Shown: positions 1-8,098 of the stretch, piece after piece | How positions within the stretch are numbered: position 1 is the first letter of the stretch | Layout of the letters: every line of letters starts with the position of its first letter | Source: Promethearchaeota archaeon | Lineage (GTDB): Archaea > Asgardarchaeota > Lokiarchaeia > Sigynarchaeales > SOKP01 | Reading direction: 5' to 3' | Assembly: GCA_004524515.1 (NCBI GenBank) | Contig: SDNV01000023.1 | Coordinates: 1 to 27,019 of the forward strand | DNA length: 27,019 bases | Notes under the pieces: model-generated | Database searches by the model: none | Seen by the model: only the letters and a program-made list of their open reading frames with translations | What the model was told of the DNA's origin: nothing | Translations under genes and position numbers: made by a program

Positions 1-2
1 AT

Positions 3-461
3 GTGAATAAAGGAATTCAGGCCGCCTATCATGAAGTTGATTATAAAATTGAAGCTGTTGATAATATGGAGCAATTTATACAACAAACACAGAAATTTGT
101 AATTGATGTTACGAATTTTTTCCCTAAAGATAAACTCTATAAAAGATATGAGAGTTTTATCGATGAACGAGTTACTCAATTAAATTCTTTATTAGTAGGG
201 ACAGAGGAATATTTAAAAACCCTAGCAAGAAAAGGAGAGACAAGTAGAGTCGCAGAAGTGTTGGAATCTCAAACTAAAGAAATTAGAAAGTATGTTGCTG
301 AAACCTTTATAAAAATTGGAAACATTAAGGAATATCTAGATTATTTAGAATATAAAGAAAGAGAATATCTCATTCCTCAAGTTAATGCAATATTATCTAA
401 ATGGGATCAAACTATATCTAATTTGGACGAAAAAATTGCAGCTATTAAGCAGAAATTTTAA
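3..461 (+). CDS. C-terminal part of an unrecognised helical/coiled-coil protein (5' end outside window)
   Basis: The reading frame is open to the left edge of the window, so the GTG at base 3 is probably internal and the gene starts upstream. The visible 152 residues are almost entirely charged and helical, with long runs of Lys/Glu and heptad-like hydrophobic spacing and no cysteines, membrane segments or catalytic motifs. It ends in a TAA stop followed by a T-rich stretch near 487-494 that could end transcription. I do not recognise the family. A structural or scaffolding helical bundle is the only thing the composition suggests, and that is inference. Confidence 0.6.
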   Translation: MNKGIQAAYHEVDYKIEAVDNMEQFIQQTQKFVIDVTNFFPKDKLYKRYESFIDERVTQLNSLLVGTEEYLKTLARKGETSRVAEVLESQTKEIRKYVAETFIKIGNIKEYLDYLEYKEREYLIPQVNAILSKWDQTISNLDEKIAAIKQKF

Positions 462-541
462 TTATATAGTATTCAAATTTGACTTATTTTTTTTAAATGT
501 ATCTTTAAGTAATTGATATTAATAATCCATTAGAACAATCT

Positions 542-829
542 TTGAGAATTGCTGACAATATAGAGTACTATTTAATCGCAATTCATGAGCTTTCTAAATC
601 AAAGCAAATTGTTTCCAATGGCTCTATATGTGAATACTTAAAATATAGTTTATATACAATTCATTTAAAGTTTTTCAATAGAAATGAGAAAATTTTGAAA
701 GAATATGTAAAAATTAATAAAAGTAAGAAGCCAACTACTTATATTTTAACTAAAAAGGGATTAGAAACAGTTAATTTAATGTTTTATTTTAAAAATTACT
801 ATCAAAATCAAACATTTAAAAGTTTTTAG
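542..829 (+). CDS. Small possible winged-helix DNA-binding protein
   Basis: This is a 95-residue ORF with a TTG start. An in-frame stop at 506-508 limits any extension to about 11 codons, and no ATG is available. The first half (about residues 8-45) could form the helices of a helix-turn-helix. Residues about 60-80 contain a TTYILTKKGLE segment, which looks like the beta-wing and last helix of many archaeal winged-helix repressors. The opening segment (YYLIAIHELSK) recalls the first helix of DtxR/MarR-like N-terminal domains, but there is no metal-binding or dimerisation domain. It lies 96 bp upstream of the chelatase gene on the same strand, with an inverted repeat between them, so local regulation is possible. 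It could also be a degraded remnant; the missing ATG and ribosome-binding site lower confidence. Confidence 0.45.
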   Translation: MRIADNIEYYLIAIHELSKSKQIVSNGSICEYLKYSLYTIHLKFFNRNEKILKEYVKINKSKKPTTYILTKKGLETVNLMFYFKNYYQNQTFKSF

Positions 830-835
830 CAAAAT

Positions 836-854
836 ACTAACTTTATCAGTTAGT
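836..854. promoter_or_regulatory. Inverted repeat upstream of the chelatase gene, possible operator
   Basis: Perfect 7-bp arms ACTAACT and AGTTAGT are separated by TTATC. No T-run follows, so it does not look like an intrinsic terminator of the preceding gene. It lies about 20 bp upstream of a TATA-like element at 873-880. That position suits a regulator binding next to the promoter, and the small winged-helix ORF just upstream would be a natural candidate. Function is inferred. Confidence 0.35.
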
Positions 855-872
855 TTAGGGGAGAAATTTTAA

Positions 873-880
873 TTATAAAA
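873..880 (+). promoter_or_regulatory. TATA-box-like element for the chelatase gene
   Basis: The sequence TTATAAAA lies about 46 bp upstream of the ATG at 926. A start site some 25 bp downstream of it would give a leader of roughly 20 nt. In such AT-rich DNA, matches arise by chance, so this is tentative. Confidence 0.3.
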
Positions 881-925
881 GAATTTTAATCTAATTAAAA
901 AATTAAAAATTACTATAAAATTATA

Positions 926-1258
926 ATGAAAAAGATTAATTTCCCTTTCACGGCGATTTTAGGTCAGGAGAAAATGAAAATGGGTCTAATTTTAAACGTA
1001 ATTGACCCACTTATCGGTGGTGTGTTATTAACAGGTCACCAAGGAACAGGAAAATCTACGGCGGTTAGATCTTTAGTCGAAATTATGCCTAAATTAGAGA
1101 TCATTAAGAATTGCAATTTCGCTTGCGATCCTAAATCTAATTTGGACGATTTGTGCGTATCTTGTCGTGAAAAAAAGGAAAAAGGTAAGCTTGAAACTGA
1201 AATACGAGAAATGCGTCTGGTAAACCTACCGCTTGGAGTTACGGAAAAGATATCTTGA
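926..1258 (+). CDS. ChlI/ChlD-type chelatase AAA+ ATPase, N-terminal fragment (frame interrupted)
   Basis: This is the first part of a magnesium/cobalt-chelatase-like AAA+ protein. The 110 residues start with the family's [11 protein letters not shown] opening. They contain the Walker A loop GHQGTGKST (residues 37-45) and the family's Cys-rich insert (C63, C67, C77, C80), and reach the conserved stretch VNLPLGVTE. In intact relatives that stretch is followed at once by D-(R/M)-V-x-G-(S/T)-L. Here the frame runs into TGA after KIS, and the expected continuation appears in the +1 frame from 1278. Walker A is here and Walker B is in the next ORF, so neither piece alone would be a working ATPase. 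Whether this is a pseudogene, a recoded gene or an assembly error is discussed in the findings. The ATG start is preceded by a TATA-like element. Confidence 0.85.
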   Translation: MKKINFPFTAILGQEKMKMGLILNVIDPLIGGVLLTGHQGTGKSTAVRSLVEIMPKLEIIKNCNFACDPKSNLDDLCVSCREKKEKGKLETEIREMRLVNLPLGVTEKIS

Positions 1259-3167
1259 TTTTCAAGATTCTCTGGAAGATATGGTTTGCGGTAGTTTATC
1301 CATTGATAAGGTTCTTACAGAGGGAACTTCAGAACTTCATCCGGGGTTATTGGCAAAAGCCAATCGTGGTATTTTATATGTCGATGAGATCAATCTTTTA
1401 CAAGATCACATAGTTGATGTTCTTTTAGATGCAGCAGCATCTGGTATAAACATCATTGAAAGAGAAGGGATCTCTGTTTCGCATCCTTCTAAGTTCGTGC
1501 TTGTGGGATCAATGAATCCTGAAGAAGGGGAACTTCGCCCACAAATAGCAGACAGACTTGGATTAGAAGTGAAAATTAAAGCACCTCGGGATGCAAAATT
1601 ACGTGCTGAAATAACCCAGAGAGTAATAGAATTTTATGATAATCCAAAGGAATTTATAAAAACATATGAAAAAGACCAAGAAAACTTAAAAAAGAAAATA
1701 ATAACTGCAAGGGAAATTTTAAAACAAGTTGAAATTCCCGCAAATGTGTATGAACTAATTTCAAAAATTGTAAATGATCTTGAAATTTTCTCTCAAAGAG
1801 CAGATATAACTTTTATTCGATGTGCGAGAGCTCATGCGGCTTTAAATAATAGAAAAACCATTATAGAGGAAGACCTAAACGTTGCTATGGATCTTGTCTT
1901 TGAACATCGTATTGCTTCATTACATTACGAAATGACACCCCAAGAAATAAAGGCAAAAATAGCAGAAGTATATGGAAAAATTGAGAAAGCTTACGAGGAT
2001 CCTAAAATATATAAACCAAATAAAGATACGGAAGGGCCTTTAAAGCATGATGATACTCCCCAAAAAGAATTTATGAGACAATCTGTTGATCCTGATAAGG
2101 TGGATATTCCAGAAACCCAAGAACAAAAATTACCTCCTCCTAAATATCCTGATAAACGAAAAAGAAAATCAAGTCCTGCTGGGGGTTGGAAAGTAAAAGA
2201 TATTCCTATTATTGAAGAAAAAGAATTTAATATCTCAACTAGTGATCTTGACATAATTCCATTTATTTACAAAATGGAGAAAAAGATGACCTCTATATTA
2301 GATAATATTAGAAAAGATCGCAAGATATCTGATTATGGAGGACGAGGTATAGGCAGGAGAATAAAAGTAGCATCATCCCAAAAAGGCAGATACGTTTCAT
2401 ATCGAACCCCCATCAATCGACAACCCAAAAGTATTGCTTTAGATGCAACCATACGGAATTATTTAAAAAATATAGTATATAACAAAACGGATATTGAGTT
2501 TCCGATACATTTTAATAAATATGACTTAATGGATAAAATTTATGAATATCGAGCACCTTTAGCGCTTTTTTTTGTTCTAGATAGTTCTGCTTCTATGTAT
2601 TATGTCATAAAACAGATGACTGATGTAATCTCGTCTTTACAGAAAGAGGGATATAGGAAAAAGGATAAATTAGCGTTAATTATTTTCCGAGGTAAAGAAG
2701 CCTATGTACTTCAAAAACCTACCGTTAATTTTAAAATAGCATTAAGTAAATTAAATAAAATTGAGGGAAAATCGTATACCCCTATGGCAGCAGCTTTAAA
2801 CAAATGTTTACATTTGATAAAAATTGAAAAATTAAAAAATAGAAATATAATCCCCGTAATATTCATATTATCTGATTGTGGTGCAAATATTTCCGTAAAG
2901 TACCCAGATATGATTGCTCAGATTGAAAATGACTATATTTTAATTGTAGAAGAATTAAAAGAACTACAGAAAAAATTGGCCAAACAAAAAATCCACACAG
3001 TTGTGTTGGAACCAAAAAAAAGCTATGCAACTCAAGCTTTGGGTATCCATCCTTATTCTGCCGAAAAAATAAAGAAAAATTTTCGCAAATTCTCCAAGGC
3101 GGACATATACAAATTCGACCGTTACAATCCTTCAGAGTTAATCTTAGAATTAAAAAGAATTTTATAG
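1233..3167 (+). CDS. ChlI/ChlD-type chelatase, AAA+ C-terminal part plus VWA domain
   Basis: This continues the preceding fragment in another frame. After about 15 non-conserved residues it resumes the family sequence: DMVCGSL, the [27 protein letters not shown]alker B region (about residues 30-56), [11 protein letters not shown], sensor-1-like [16 protein letters not shown], and a helical lid to about residue 240. A charged, proline-rich linker (about 255-330) leads to a C-terminal VWA domain with an intact MIDAS D450-x-S452-x-S454 and a later Thr near 516. Relatives are subunits that hydrolyse ATP to drive metal insertion into tetrapyrroles together with a large CobN/ChlH subunit. No such partner is in this window, so the substrate is unknown. 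If translated independently it would need the TTG at 1233 or an ATG at 1281. Joined to the upstream ORF without the insertion it makes about 736 residues. Confidence 0.88.
   Translation: MELRKRYLDFQDSLEDMVCGSLSIDKVLTEGTSELHPGLLAKANRGILYVDEINLLQDHIVDVLLDAAASGINIIEREGISVSHPSKFVLVGSMNPEEGELRPQIADRLGLEVKIKAPRDAKLRAEITQRVIEFYDNPKEFIKTYEKDQENLKKKIITAREILKQVEIPANVYELISKIVNDLEIFSQRADITFIRCARAHAALNNRKTIIEEDLNVAMDLVFEHRIASLHYEMTPQEIKAKIAEVYGKIEKAYEDPKIYKPNKDTEGPLKHDDTPQKEFMRQSVDPDKVDIPETQEQKLPPPKYPDKRKRKSSPAGGWKVKDIPIIEEKEFNISTSDLDIIPFIYKMEKKMTSILDNIRKDRKISDYGGRGIGRRIKVASSQKGRYVSYRTPINRQPKSIALDATIRNYLKNIVYNKTDIEFPIHFNKYDLMDKIYEYRAPLALFFVLDSSASMYYVIKQMTDVISSLQKEGYRKKDKLALIIFRGKEAYVLQKPTVNFKIALSKLNKIEGKSYTPMAAALNKCLHLIKIEKLKNRNIIPVIFILSDCGANISVKYPDMIAQIENDYILIVEELKELQKKLAKQKIHTVVLEPKKSYATQALGIHPYSAEKIKKNFRKFSKADIYKFDRYNPSELILELKRIL
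1247..1277 (+). other. 31-nt insertion disrupting the chelatase reading frame
   Basis: Removing exactly these 31 bases joins codon GAA (1244-1246) to GAT (1278-1280). That restores [10 protein letters not shown], the sequence expected from ChlI/BchI relatives, in one open frame. The segment contains a perfect 7-bp hairpin (ATCTTGA at 1252-1258, TCAAGAT at 1262-1268, 3-nt loop) and ends with GAA, matching the codon before it. GGAA(AA)GATAT at 1243-1253 is echoed by GGAAGATAT at 1274-1282, at a 31-nt offset. Loss of only one A from the run at 1245-1248 would also restore the frame but would leave ten extra residues. Observed directly; its meaning is open. Confidence 0.75.
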
Positions 3168-3227
3168 TTCTATAGGAAAAGACATTTCTAAAAATATTTC
3201 ATTCCTTCTTTTTCTTATTTACTCTCA

Positions 3228-3974
3228 TTATTTAAGACGTATAAATTGATTATTTCTAAATGCCATTTTCGAATTTTCAAATGCCTCTTGAATATTTTTA
3301 AACTTTTTAAGTCGACGAAGAGTAGAATATTGAGGAAAAATGATTTTAATTTGATTTTTTCGATATAATTTTAAAATTTTTTTAGGCGACCCCCATAATC
3401 CTTCTGTTAGTTCATCACTAAATAAATTAATGCTTTGATTTTGAGGAATTTCGCATAGAAAGAATTGAGTATCAAATCTAATCGGGGACATCGCAGGAGT
3501 GACCAATCTTCCAAAGTAACGAATTTTTTCCGCATTATAATAAAGATTTTCCGTGATTAAAATATCAGTCATTCTTTTACGGTTTTTTTGAAGATCTTCT
3601 TGATAACGCTGAAATATTTTTTTGTTTTCCTTCGGTATTGCGATTATACTTCCATTTTCTTTAGCGGCAATTAGAATTCCTGTTTCTTCAAATAATTCTC
3701 GGATTGCGATTATCCAGAAAATAGATGGGATTTCATATATATCTTTTAAACTATTCACGAAATCCTCATCAAGTCTAATTAATCTAGCTCTAGATTCTTT
3801 TGTAGTATCTTGTATATCCACACTCCCCCCAGGAAATACGTGGTGCTCCCCTAAGAATTTGTTATTTACATGTCTTTTCGCCATGAAAACCTCAAATTTA
3901 CAATTATCATCAGAATCTGGTTTTCGCTGACGTAATAGAATAACAGTGGCGGCTAATTTAGGTTCTACAGGCAT
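3228..3974 (-). CDS. NUDT19-like Nudix hydrolase
   Basis: A 248-residue Nudix-fold protein that probably hydrolyses a nucleoside diphosphate linked to another moiety. The Nudix box is split: PGG (about residues 48-50) is separated by about 40 residues from AIRELFEETGIL (about 91-102). This long insertion is the hallmark of the NUDT19/COG0494 group. The motif TPAMSPIRFDTQFFL (about 158-172) is also characteristic of that group, some members of which are CoA or acyl-CoA diphosphatases. The substrate here is inference. The ATG start has a TATA-like AT-rich element (3996-4004) about 22-30 bp upstream. The gene converges on the chelatase gene, and the T-rich 3168-3227 interval could serve both ends. 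Confidence 0.85.
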   Translation of the reverse strand: MPVEPKLAATVILLRQRKPDSDDNCKFEVFMAKRHVNNKFLGEHHVFPGGSVDIQDTTKESRARLIRLDEDFVNSLKDIYEIPSIFWIIAIRELFEETGILIAAKENGSIIAIPKENKKIFQRYQEDLQKNRKRMTDILITENLYYNAEKIRYFGRLVTPAMSPIRFDTQFFLCEIPQNQSINLFSDELTEGLWGSPKKILKLYRKNQIKIIFPQYSTLRRLKKFKNIQEAFENSKMAFRNNQFIRLK

Positions 3975-4110
3975 TCGAAATCAATCCTTAATAAGAAAAT
4001 ATATCACAATAAAATATAGTTTTTTAATCCTCAATCCAAGAATTAAAAAGAATTCTATTAAATAATAATTAAAGAAATCTCTTAAAATATTTATTATATT
4101 TATTTTATTA

Positions 4111-5361
4111 ATGGTTAAAAAATCAAACTCGGTATTAATAGTAGGGTTTAACACTCGTCCTCTAGCTTATTCTTTAAATAGGGCAGGATATGAAGTTTAC
4201 GCTGTTGATTTTTTTGGCGATTTAGATTTATATCCAAATGTAAGAGATTGCATAATTATCATCAAAAAATTAAGAGCAAAATATAATACAATAAAAGAAA
4301 CCTATAGTGAATTTTTAGTAAATTTTACAATCGAAATGCTACAGAAATATCCATCCTTAGAAAATCTGATTATAGGAAGTGGATTGGATGATGCTTTTGA
4401 CCAAAGAAAGAGAATTTTAAATGAGATAAATAAAAAACAATACAATATAAAAAATTTAAATAACGATTTAGAAATTATTACAAAAGCCAGAGATATTTTA
4501 GATATTTTCGAATTTTTAACATCTAAGGGATATAGAGTTCCATTAACTTTTTCGTTCGATAATTTTGAAACATATGTGAAAAAATTCAAATTTCCGTTTA
4601 TGATGAAAAAAAAGACGGGAGCAGGAGGATTAAATGTTTATAAAATTGAAAATGAGAATGAATTCTCTCTTTTTATTAAATTACAAGAAGTTAAAGGTCT
4701 TAGCTCTTCTGAATGGTTAATTCAGGAATATTTGGAAGGGATCCCTGTGAGTTGTACCACAATTTCTAATGGAAAAGAATGTGAAATAGTCTCAATTAAT
4801 CGTCAGATTATTGGTGAAAAATTTGTAAATCCTCCTAAAGAATTTATGTATTGCGGTAATATAACCCCTGCTAATTTATTTAAGGAGGATGAAAAGTTAA
4901 TATCTGAAATTTCTAAAACATTAGCTAATGAATTACATTTAAAAGGAATTAATGGATTTGATTTCGTTCTTAAAGATCATTATCCATATCTCATGGAAAT
5001 TAATCCCAGAATTCCCGGTTCAATTAGAGTTTCGGAGGTTGCACTAAAAATTAATTTACTAGATTTACATATTAAAAGTTTTGATATTTCGCAATGGGAA
5101 AACGTGAAAAATATAATAAAAAATTCAAAACCTGAAGGATTTGCCACTAAATTAATAATGTTTGCTCCTAAAAATATATATAAAGACCAAATTGAAAAAA
5201 TTAATTTACTTAGACATGTTCATGATAAACCTGAACAAGATAGAATAATTTCTAAAGAAGAGCCAGTATGTACTGTTTTATTTAAAGCAAAAACCTTTTC
5301 AAACTCTTATTTTGGAGCACTTAAAATTATTGATAAAATAAAAGAGATTATTGGCGGCTAA
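4111..5361 (+). CDS. ATP-grasp enzyme, COG2232-like
   Basis: A 416-residue ATP-grasp protein. The N-terminus (VLIVGFNTRPLAYSLNRAGY) is a Rossmann-like preATP-grasp domain typical of the archaeal COG2232 group, described as predicted ATP-dependent carboligases related to biotin carboxylase. Then come the ATP-binding Lys region with a Gly-rich loop (MMKKKTGAGGLNV, about residues 165-177), the adenine-contact segment QEYLEG, and the metal-binding MEINPRIPGSI near residue 295-305. These enzymes join a carboxylate to an amine or thiol through an acyl phosphate. The substrate cannot be told from the sequence. The ATG start directly follows AT-rich promoter-like DNA. It is divergent from the Nudix gene and converges on the Roadblock gene with a 12-nt gap. 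Confidence 0.85.
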   Translation: MVKKSNSVLIVGFNTRPLAYSLNRAGYEVYAVDFFGDLDLYPNVRDCIIIIKKLRAKYNTIKETYSEFLVNFTIEMLQKYPSLENLIIGSGLDDAFDQRKRILNEINKKQYNIKNLNNDLEIITKARDILDIFEFLTSKGYRVPLTFSFDNFETYVKKFKFPFMMKKKTGAGGLNVYKIENENEFSLFIKLQEVKGLSSSEWLIQEYLEGIPVSCTTISNGKECEIVSINRQIIGEKFVNPPKEFMYCGNITPANLFKEDEKLISEISKTLANELHLKGINGFDFVLKDHYPYLMEINPRIPGSIRVSEVALKINLLDLHIKSFDISQWENVKNIIKNSKPEGFATKLIMFAPKNIYKDQIEKINLLRHVHDKPEQDRIISKEEPVCTVLFKAKTFSNSYFGALKIIDKIKEIIGG

Positions 5362-5373
5362 AATCATATTTAA

Positions 5374-6111
5374 CTATTTTATTAATACTTTTATTTTCGC
5401 GATAAATGATCCTAATTTACTTTCATCCGCTTCAGGTACTGCCACAAATAAAATTCTATTTTCATCTAATTCATGAATAATTATAGAACCATTACCACCT
5501 GCAATTATAGAATATTCCATATTCTCTTCTAAAAGAACGTCAGATAAATTATAAAGTGCAGATATCATGGCTGAAATCATCGGCTCTGGCATAGTAGATT
5601 GAATCTTAATGGGTAATCCATCCTTAGTGATTATTCCAAGCATAATTGCAGATGGGATAGCTCTTTTTATTGCTACGAAAATCTCTTCTCGGATAATTTC
5701 TGAGGTTTCCACAAATGCAGAAACTTGTAAAGCGAATTTTTTTAGTTTTTCAATATAATGTTTTAATCCCTCTAGTTCGGCTAACTCTCTATTCAAATAT
5801 GAAATCATCGTGATATTTTCCGTTAAAATAGATAAAATAATTTTCTCCTTACCTGTTATTATATTATACGAAATTTCTTGCATCAAAGAACCCATCAATG
5901 TCTTCGAAGATAAAAATAATAGACTAGATGTAGCAGCAGTAACTTCGAGTCTCGTAAGTTTAGTGTCTTCTTTAAAATGGTTACCGAGAAATGTTCCTCC
6001 ATGAGTACCTATATTAATCCCTAATATTGCGGAATCTTCTTTTATTTCTTTATCGATTAAATCATAAATATCTAATTCTAATTGTTTCATACTCTCTTCT
6101 GGCTTATCCAA
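5374..6111 (-). CDS. Tandem Roadblock/LC7-like domain protein
   Basis: A 245-residue protein that appears to hold two Roadblock/LC7 folds: residues about 20-110 (DSAILGINIGTHGGTFLGNHF..., TAATSSLLFLSSKTL) and about 145-245 (AIPSAIMLGIITKDGLPIKIQ..., MISALYNLSDVLLEE, IIIHELDENRILFVAV). Each shows the pattern of a first strand with a G-L-P-type turn, a helix and an I/V-rich strand pair. Roadblock proteins dimerise and act as scaffolds for small GTPases (MglB, Ragulator), and Asgard genomes have many. The TTG start is supported by AGGAG (6121-6125) nine bases upstream and by an in-frame TAA immediately before the TTG. An internal ATG at codon 8 is the alternative. It has no GTPase neighbour here, so any partner is encoded elsewhere. 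Confidence 0.75.
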   Translation of the reverse strand: MDKPEESMKQLELDIYDLIDKEIKEDSAILGINIGTHGGTFLGNHFKEDTKLTRLEVTAATSSLLFLSSKTLMGSLMQEISYNIITGKEKIILSILTENITMISYLNRELAELEGLKHYIEKLKKFALQVSAFVETSEIIREEIFVAIKRAIPSAIMLGIITKDGLPIKIQSTMPEPMISAMISALYNLSDVLLEENMEYSIIAGGNGSIIIHELDENRILFVAVPEADESKLGSFIAKIKVLIK

Positions 6112-6120
6112 TTAAATCAT

Positions 6121-6125
6121 CTCCT
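6121..6125 (-). promoter_or_regulatory. Shine-Dalgarno site fixing the TTG start of the Roadblock gene
   Basis: AGGAG on the minus strand lies 9 nt before TTG at 6111. An in-frame stop directly precedes that TTG, so this site decides between it and the ATG seven codons further in. Confidence 0.6.
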
Positions 6126-6360
6126 ATTTTTTTTCATATTCAATACCTCTATAATAAAATTACTAATTGTTAATTATAAAGGTATGCTAAAGCAAGAAAA
6201 ATAGTTAATATTTTAATTTTTAAGAAATATCTCTAAAGAATGATAATCAAATAAATTTATTTATTCTAATTTGTTTTAGAATAATAATACTGAGAAAGAT
6301 AGTTTACTATAAATTAGTTAAAACGTTAAATATTATTTATAGATCAAATAAAAAAGAAGC

Positions 6361-7332
6361 ATGAATCCAAATATGGAGAGCGAAGAATTAAAGAAACAAC
6401 TTGAAATAAGAGATAATCAAATTAAAACGCTAAAAAATGAAATTATACAAAAAAATGAACAATTGGATAAAGTAAATACCTTAATTGGTAATTTAGAGAA
6501 AAAATTAGCAACAGTAAACGAGTTAGAGACTCAACTTAAAACGAAGAACACTTTACTAAAAACGCTGCAAGATTCTATAACACTTAAGGATAATCAATTA
6601 GAAACAATTAAGGATTCTTTAAAATTAAAGGACGATCAAATTAAAATTCTTGAAACCTCTTTAAGTACGAAAGATGGAAAAATCTCAACTTTAGAGAAAA
6701 CAATTAGGTTAAAAGAGGATCAGATTAAATCCATGACAGCTTCATCCGTTGATGAAAGTATTTTAGATGAGAAGGATAAAGAAATTGAAAACTTACGAAA
6801 AGAGATTGATATTTTAAATGACGAGTTAACTAAGGCGGATGAAGATTTAGAGAGATTAGAAATAGAAAATGAAAAACTACAAGAAAGTAGAATAACATCT
6901 ACAGAATCAAAAATTCCAGATTTTACAAATCTATCAATAACTAAATCTGAAATAATTGAGGAGATGCAAAAAATTTTACAAGGAGCTTTACATAATGTGA
7001 CGATCGCAGTTCCTAAAATTGATGATTTACAAAATTTATATCTTTATGAAGTAAGATCTTCAGTTAACATGAAAATTTCTTGTGAAATTAATCCTGGAAT
7101 CGAGGACCATGCTGAATTATTGGATGAATATGAATCTTTAGACAACATTTCAATCAGGCATTTCGAGGGAGTAGATCGTTATATTATAAATAGGGATGGT
7201 GAAGAGCTGTTGATGGCAGTTATCGGGAAAAATGAAAATAACCATTTAGTATTTAAAACAAGAGATCCTGCTCATATTCGTTTATTAAATTCTCTGACAA
7301 TGGAGAGTTGGCTCCGATCAAGGAAATTATAA
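6361..7332 (+). CDS. Coiled-coil protein with C-terminal TrmB-like sensor domain
   Basis: A 323-residue protein. Residues about 5-178 form a continuous coiled coil. Within it are 14-residue repeats of the form (L/I)-x-x-L-x-x-x-(I/L)-x-x-K-(D/N)-x-Q, at 21-34, 66-79, 80-93, 94-107 and 108-121. Residues about 195-323 resemble the effector half of TrmB-family regulators: an amphipathic opening helix (EEMQKILQGALHNVTIAVP), then alternating strands ending in RDPAHIRLLNSLTMESW. No helix-turn-helix is present, so the domain is probably used as a sensor or interaction module on a coiled-coil rod rather than as a transcription factor. The ATG start follows about 250 bp of gene-free AT-rich DNA. Confidence 0.7.
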   Translation: MNPNMESEELKKQLEIRDNQIKTLKNEIIQKNEQLDKVNTLIGNLEKKLATVNELETQLKTKNTLLKTLQDSITLKDNQLETIKDSLKLKDDQIKILETSLSTKDGKISTLEKTIRLKEDQIKSMTASSVDESILDEKDKEIENLRKEIDILNDELTKADEDLERLEIENEKLQESRITSTESKIPDFTNLSITKSEIIEEMQKILQGALHNVTIAVPKIDDLQNLYLYEVRSSVNMKISCEINPGIEDHAELLDEYESLDNISIRHFEGVDRYIINRDGEELLMAVIGKNENNHLVFKTRDPAHIRLLNSLTMESWLRSRKL

Positions 7333-7358
7333 ATAATACATTCTAATAAAACTATATA

Positions 7359-8075
7359 TTAGAAGATTGGACAATTTTCTCTTTCACATCTATCATTTAA
7401 ATCAGAAAACTCACATTTTTTAGGAGAAAATTCCAAATTTATATTAAATTCTTCTTGTAAAAAAGCTAAAGTTTCACATATTGCCAATCTAACTGATCTT
7501 TTACAACAATGTTCTAAATTGTCGGCTATTTTAGCTAGAGCCCGTGAGGTCATTTTATTAGCTAAAGTTCTAGGTTCATTAGTAGAAGGAGTAGCATCCG
7601 TGAATATACTAATAGCCACGCCAGATCCCATTCCCGCCCCACAAGAACCATAGAAACCGCACCACCCTCCGGGGATTTTTGAAGCTCTTCTAATTGCTTC
7701 TTTTATATCAAATAAGGTAATTTCTTGACCATTCGGTTTTCTTATATTGTTATTTTTTAAAGCAGTGAGAATAACTGCGGGAGTTAATACATGATGTTCT
7801 GGACCATACATTTTAAATTTAGGATGTTTTAAAATTTTTTCAGCTAATTCAAAGGGATCTTTTATTTTGGTTGATTCACAAATATCTTCTATCACTTGAA
7901 TTGGACCCTTAGAATGACAAGTATCACAAATATAATGGCCATCCTCACAGTAAATATTTGTATTAAATAATTTACCACAAAAAGGACATTCAAGATTTTT
8001 ATAGCTTTCTTCAATCGTTGCATAAACTAATGATTTTCCACAAATTTCACATTTATCTTTTTTTTTATCAGTCAT
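7359..8075 (-). CDS. DUF5714-type cysteine-rich protein
   Basis: A 238-residue protein with an N-terminal zinc-ribbon-like segment: Cys pairs at 9/12, 31/34 and 50/53, plus C43. It is followed by the DUF5714 domain with its signature HHVLTPAVILTAL and GGWCGFYGSCGAGMGSGVA (about residues 137-155). Further cysteines sit in EHCCKRSVRLAICETL and the tail KKCEFSDLNDRCERENCPIF. The family occurs in anaerobic archaea and bacteria, and its function is not established. The cysteine pattern suggests metal or Fe-S binding. It lies 23 nt downstream of the PHP gene on the same strand, so they are probably co-transcribed. The ATG start is unambiguous. Confidence 0.75.
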   Translation of the reverse strand: MTDKKKDKCEICGKSLVYATIEESYKNLECPFCGKLFNTNIYCEDGHYICDTCHSKGPIQVIEDICESTKIKDPFELAEKILKHPKFKMYGPEHHVLTPAVILTALKNNNIRKPNGQEITLFDIKEAIRRASKIPGGWCGFYGSCGAGMGSGVAISIFTDATPSTNEPRTLANKMTSRALAKIADNLEHCCKRSVRLAICETLAFLQEEFNINLEFSPKKCEFSDLNDRCERENCPIF

Positions 8076-8098
8076 ATCCTATTTCAATTTAAAAATAA

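Noticed and set aside
1245..1248. Simple programmed +1 frameshift at the A-run in the chelatase gene
   Set aside because: Not excluded, but a plain +1 shift would leave ten or more extra residues inside a highly conserved AAA+ loop, whereas removal of the whole 31-nt segment restores the family sequence exactly. Kept as an alternative within the finding, not as a separate claim.
1991..2254. Minus-strand ORF of 87 codons inside the chelatase gene
   Set aside because: It lies opposite the proline-rich linker of a clearly coding frame and its residues show no motif; it is a shadow frame.
6112..6360. Possible small RNA or regulatory element in the 249-bp divergent gap
   Set aside because: Apart from the Shine-Dalgarno site at 6121-6125, only AT-rich sequence with chance TATA-like matches is visible; no stable stem or conserved motif could be identified by eye.
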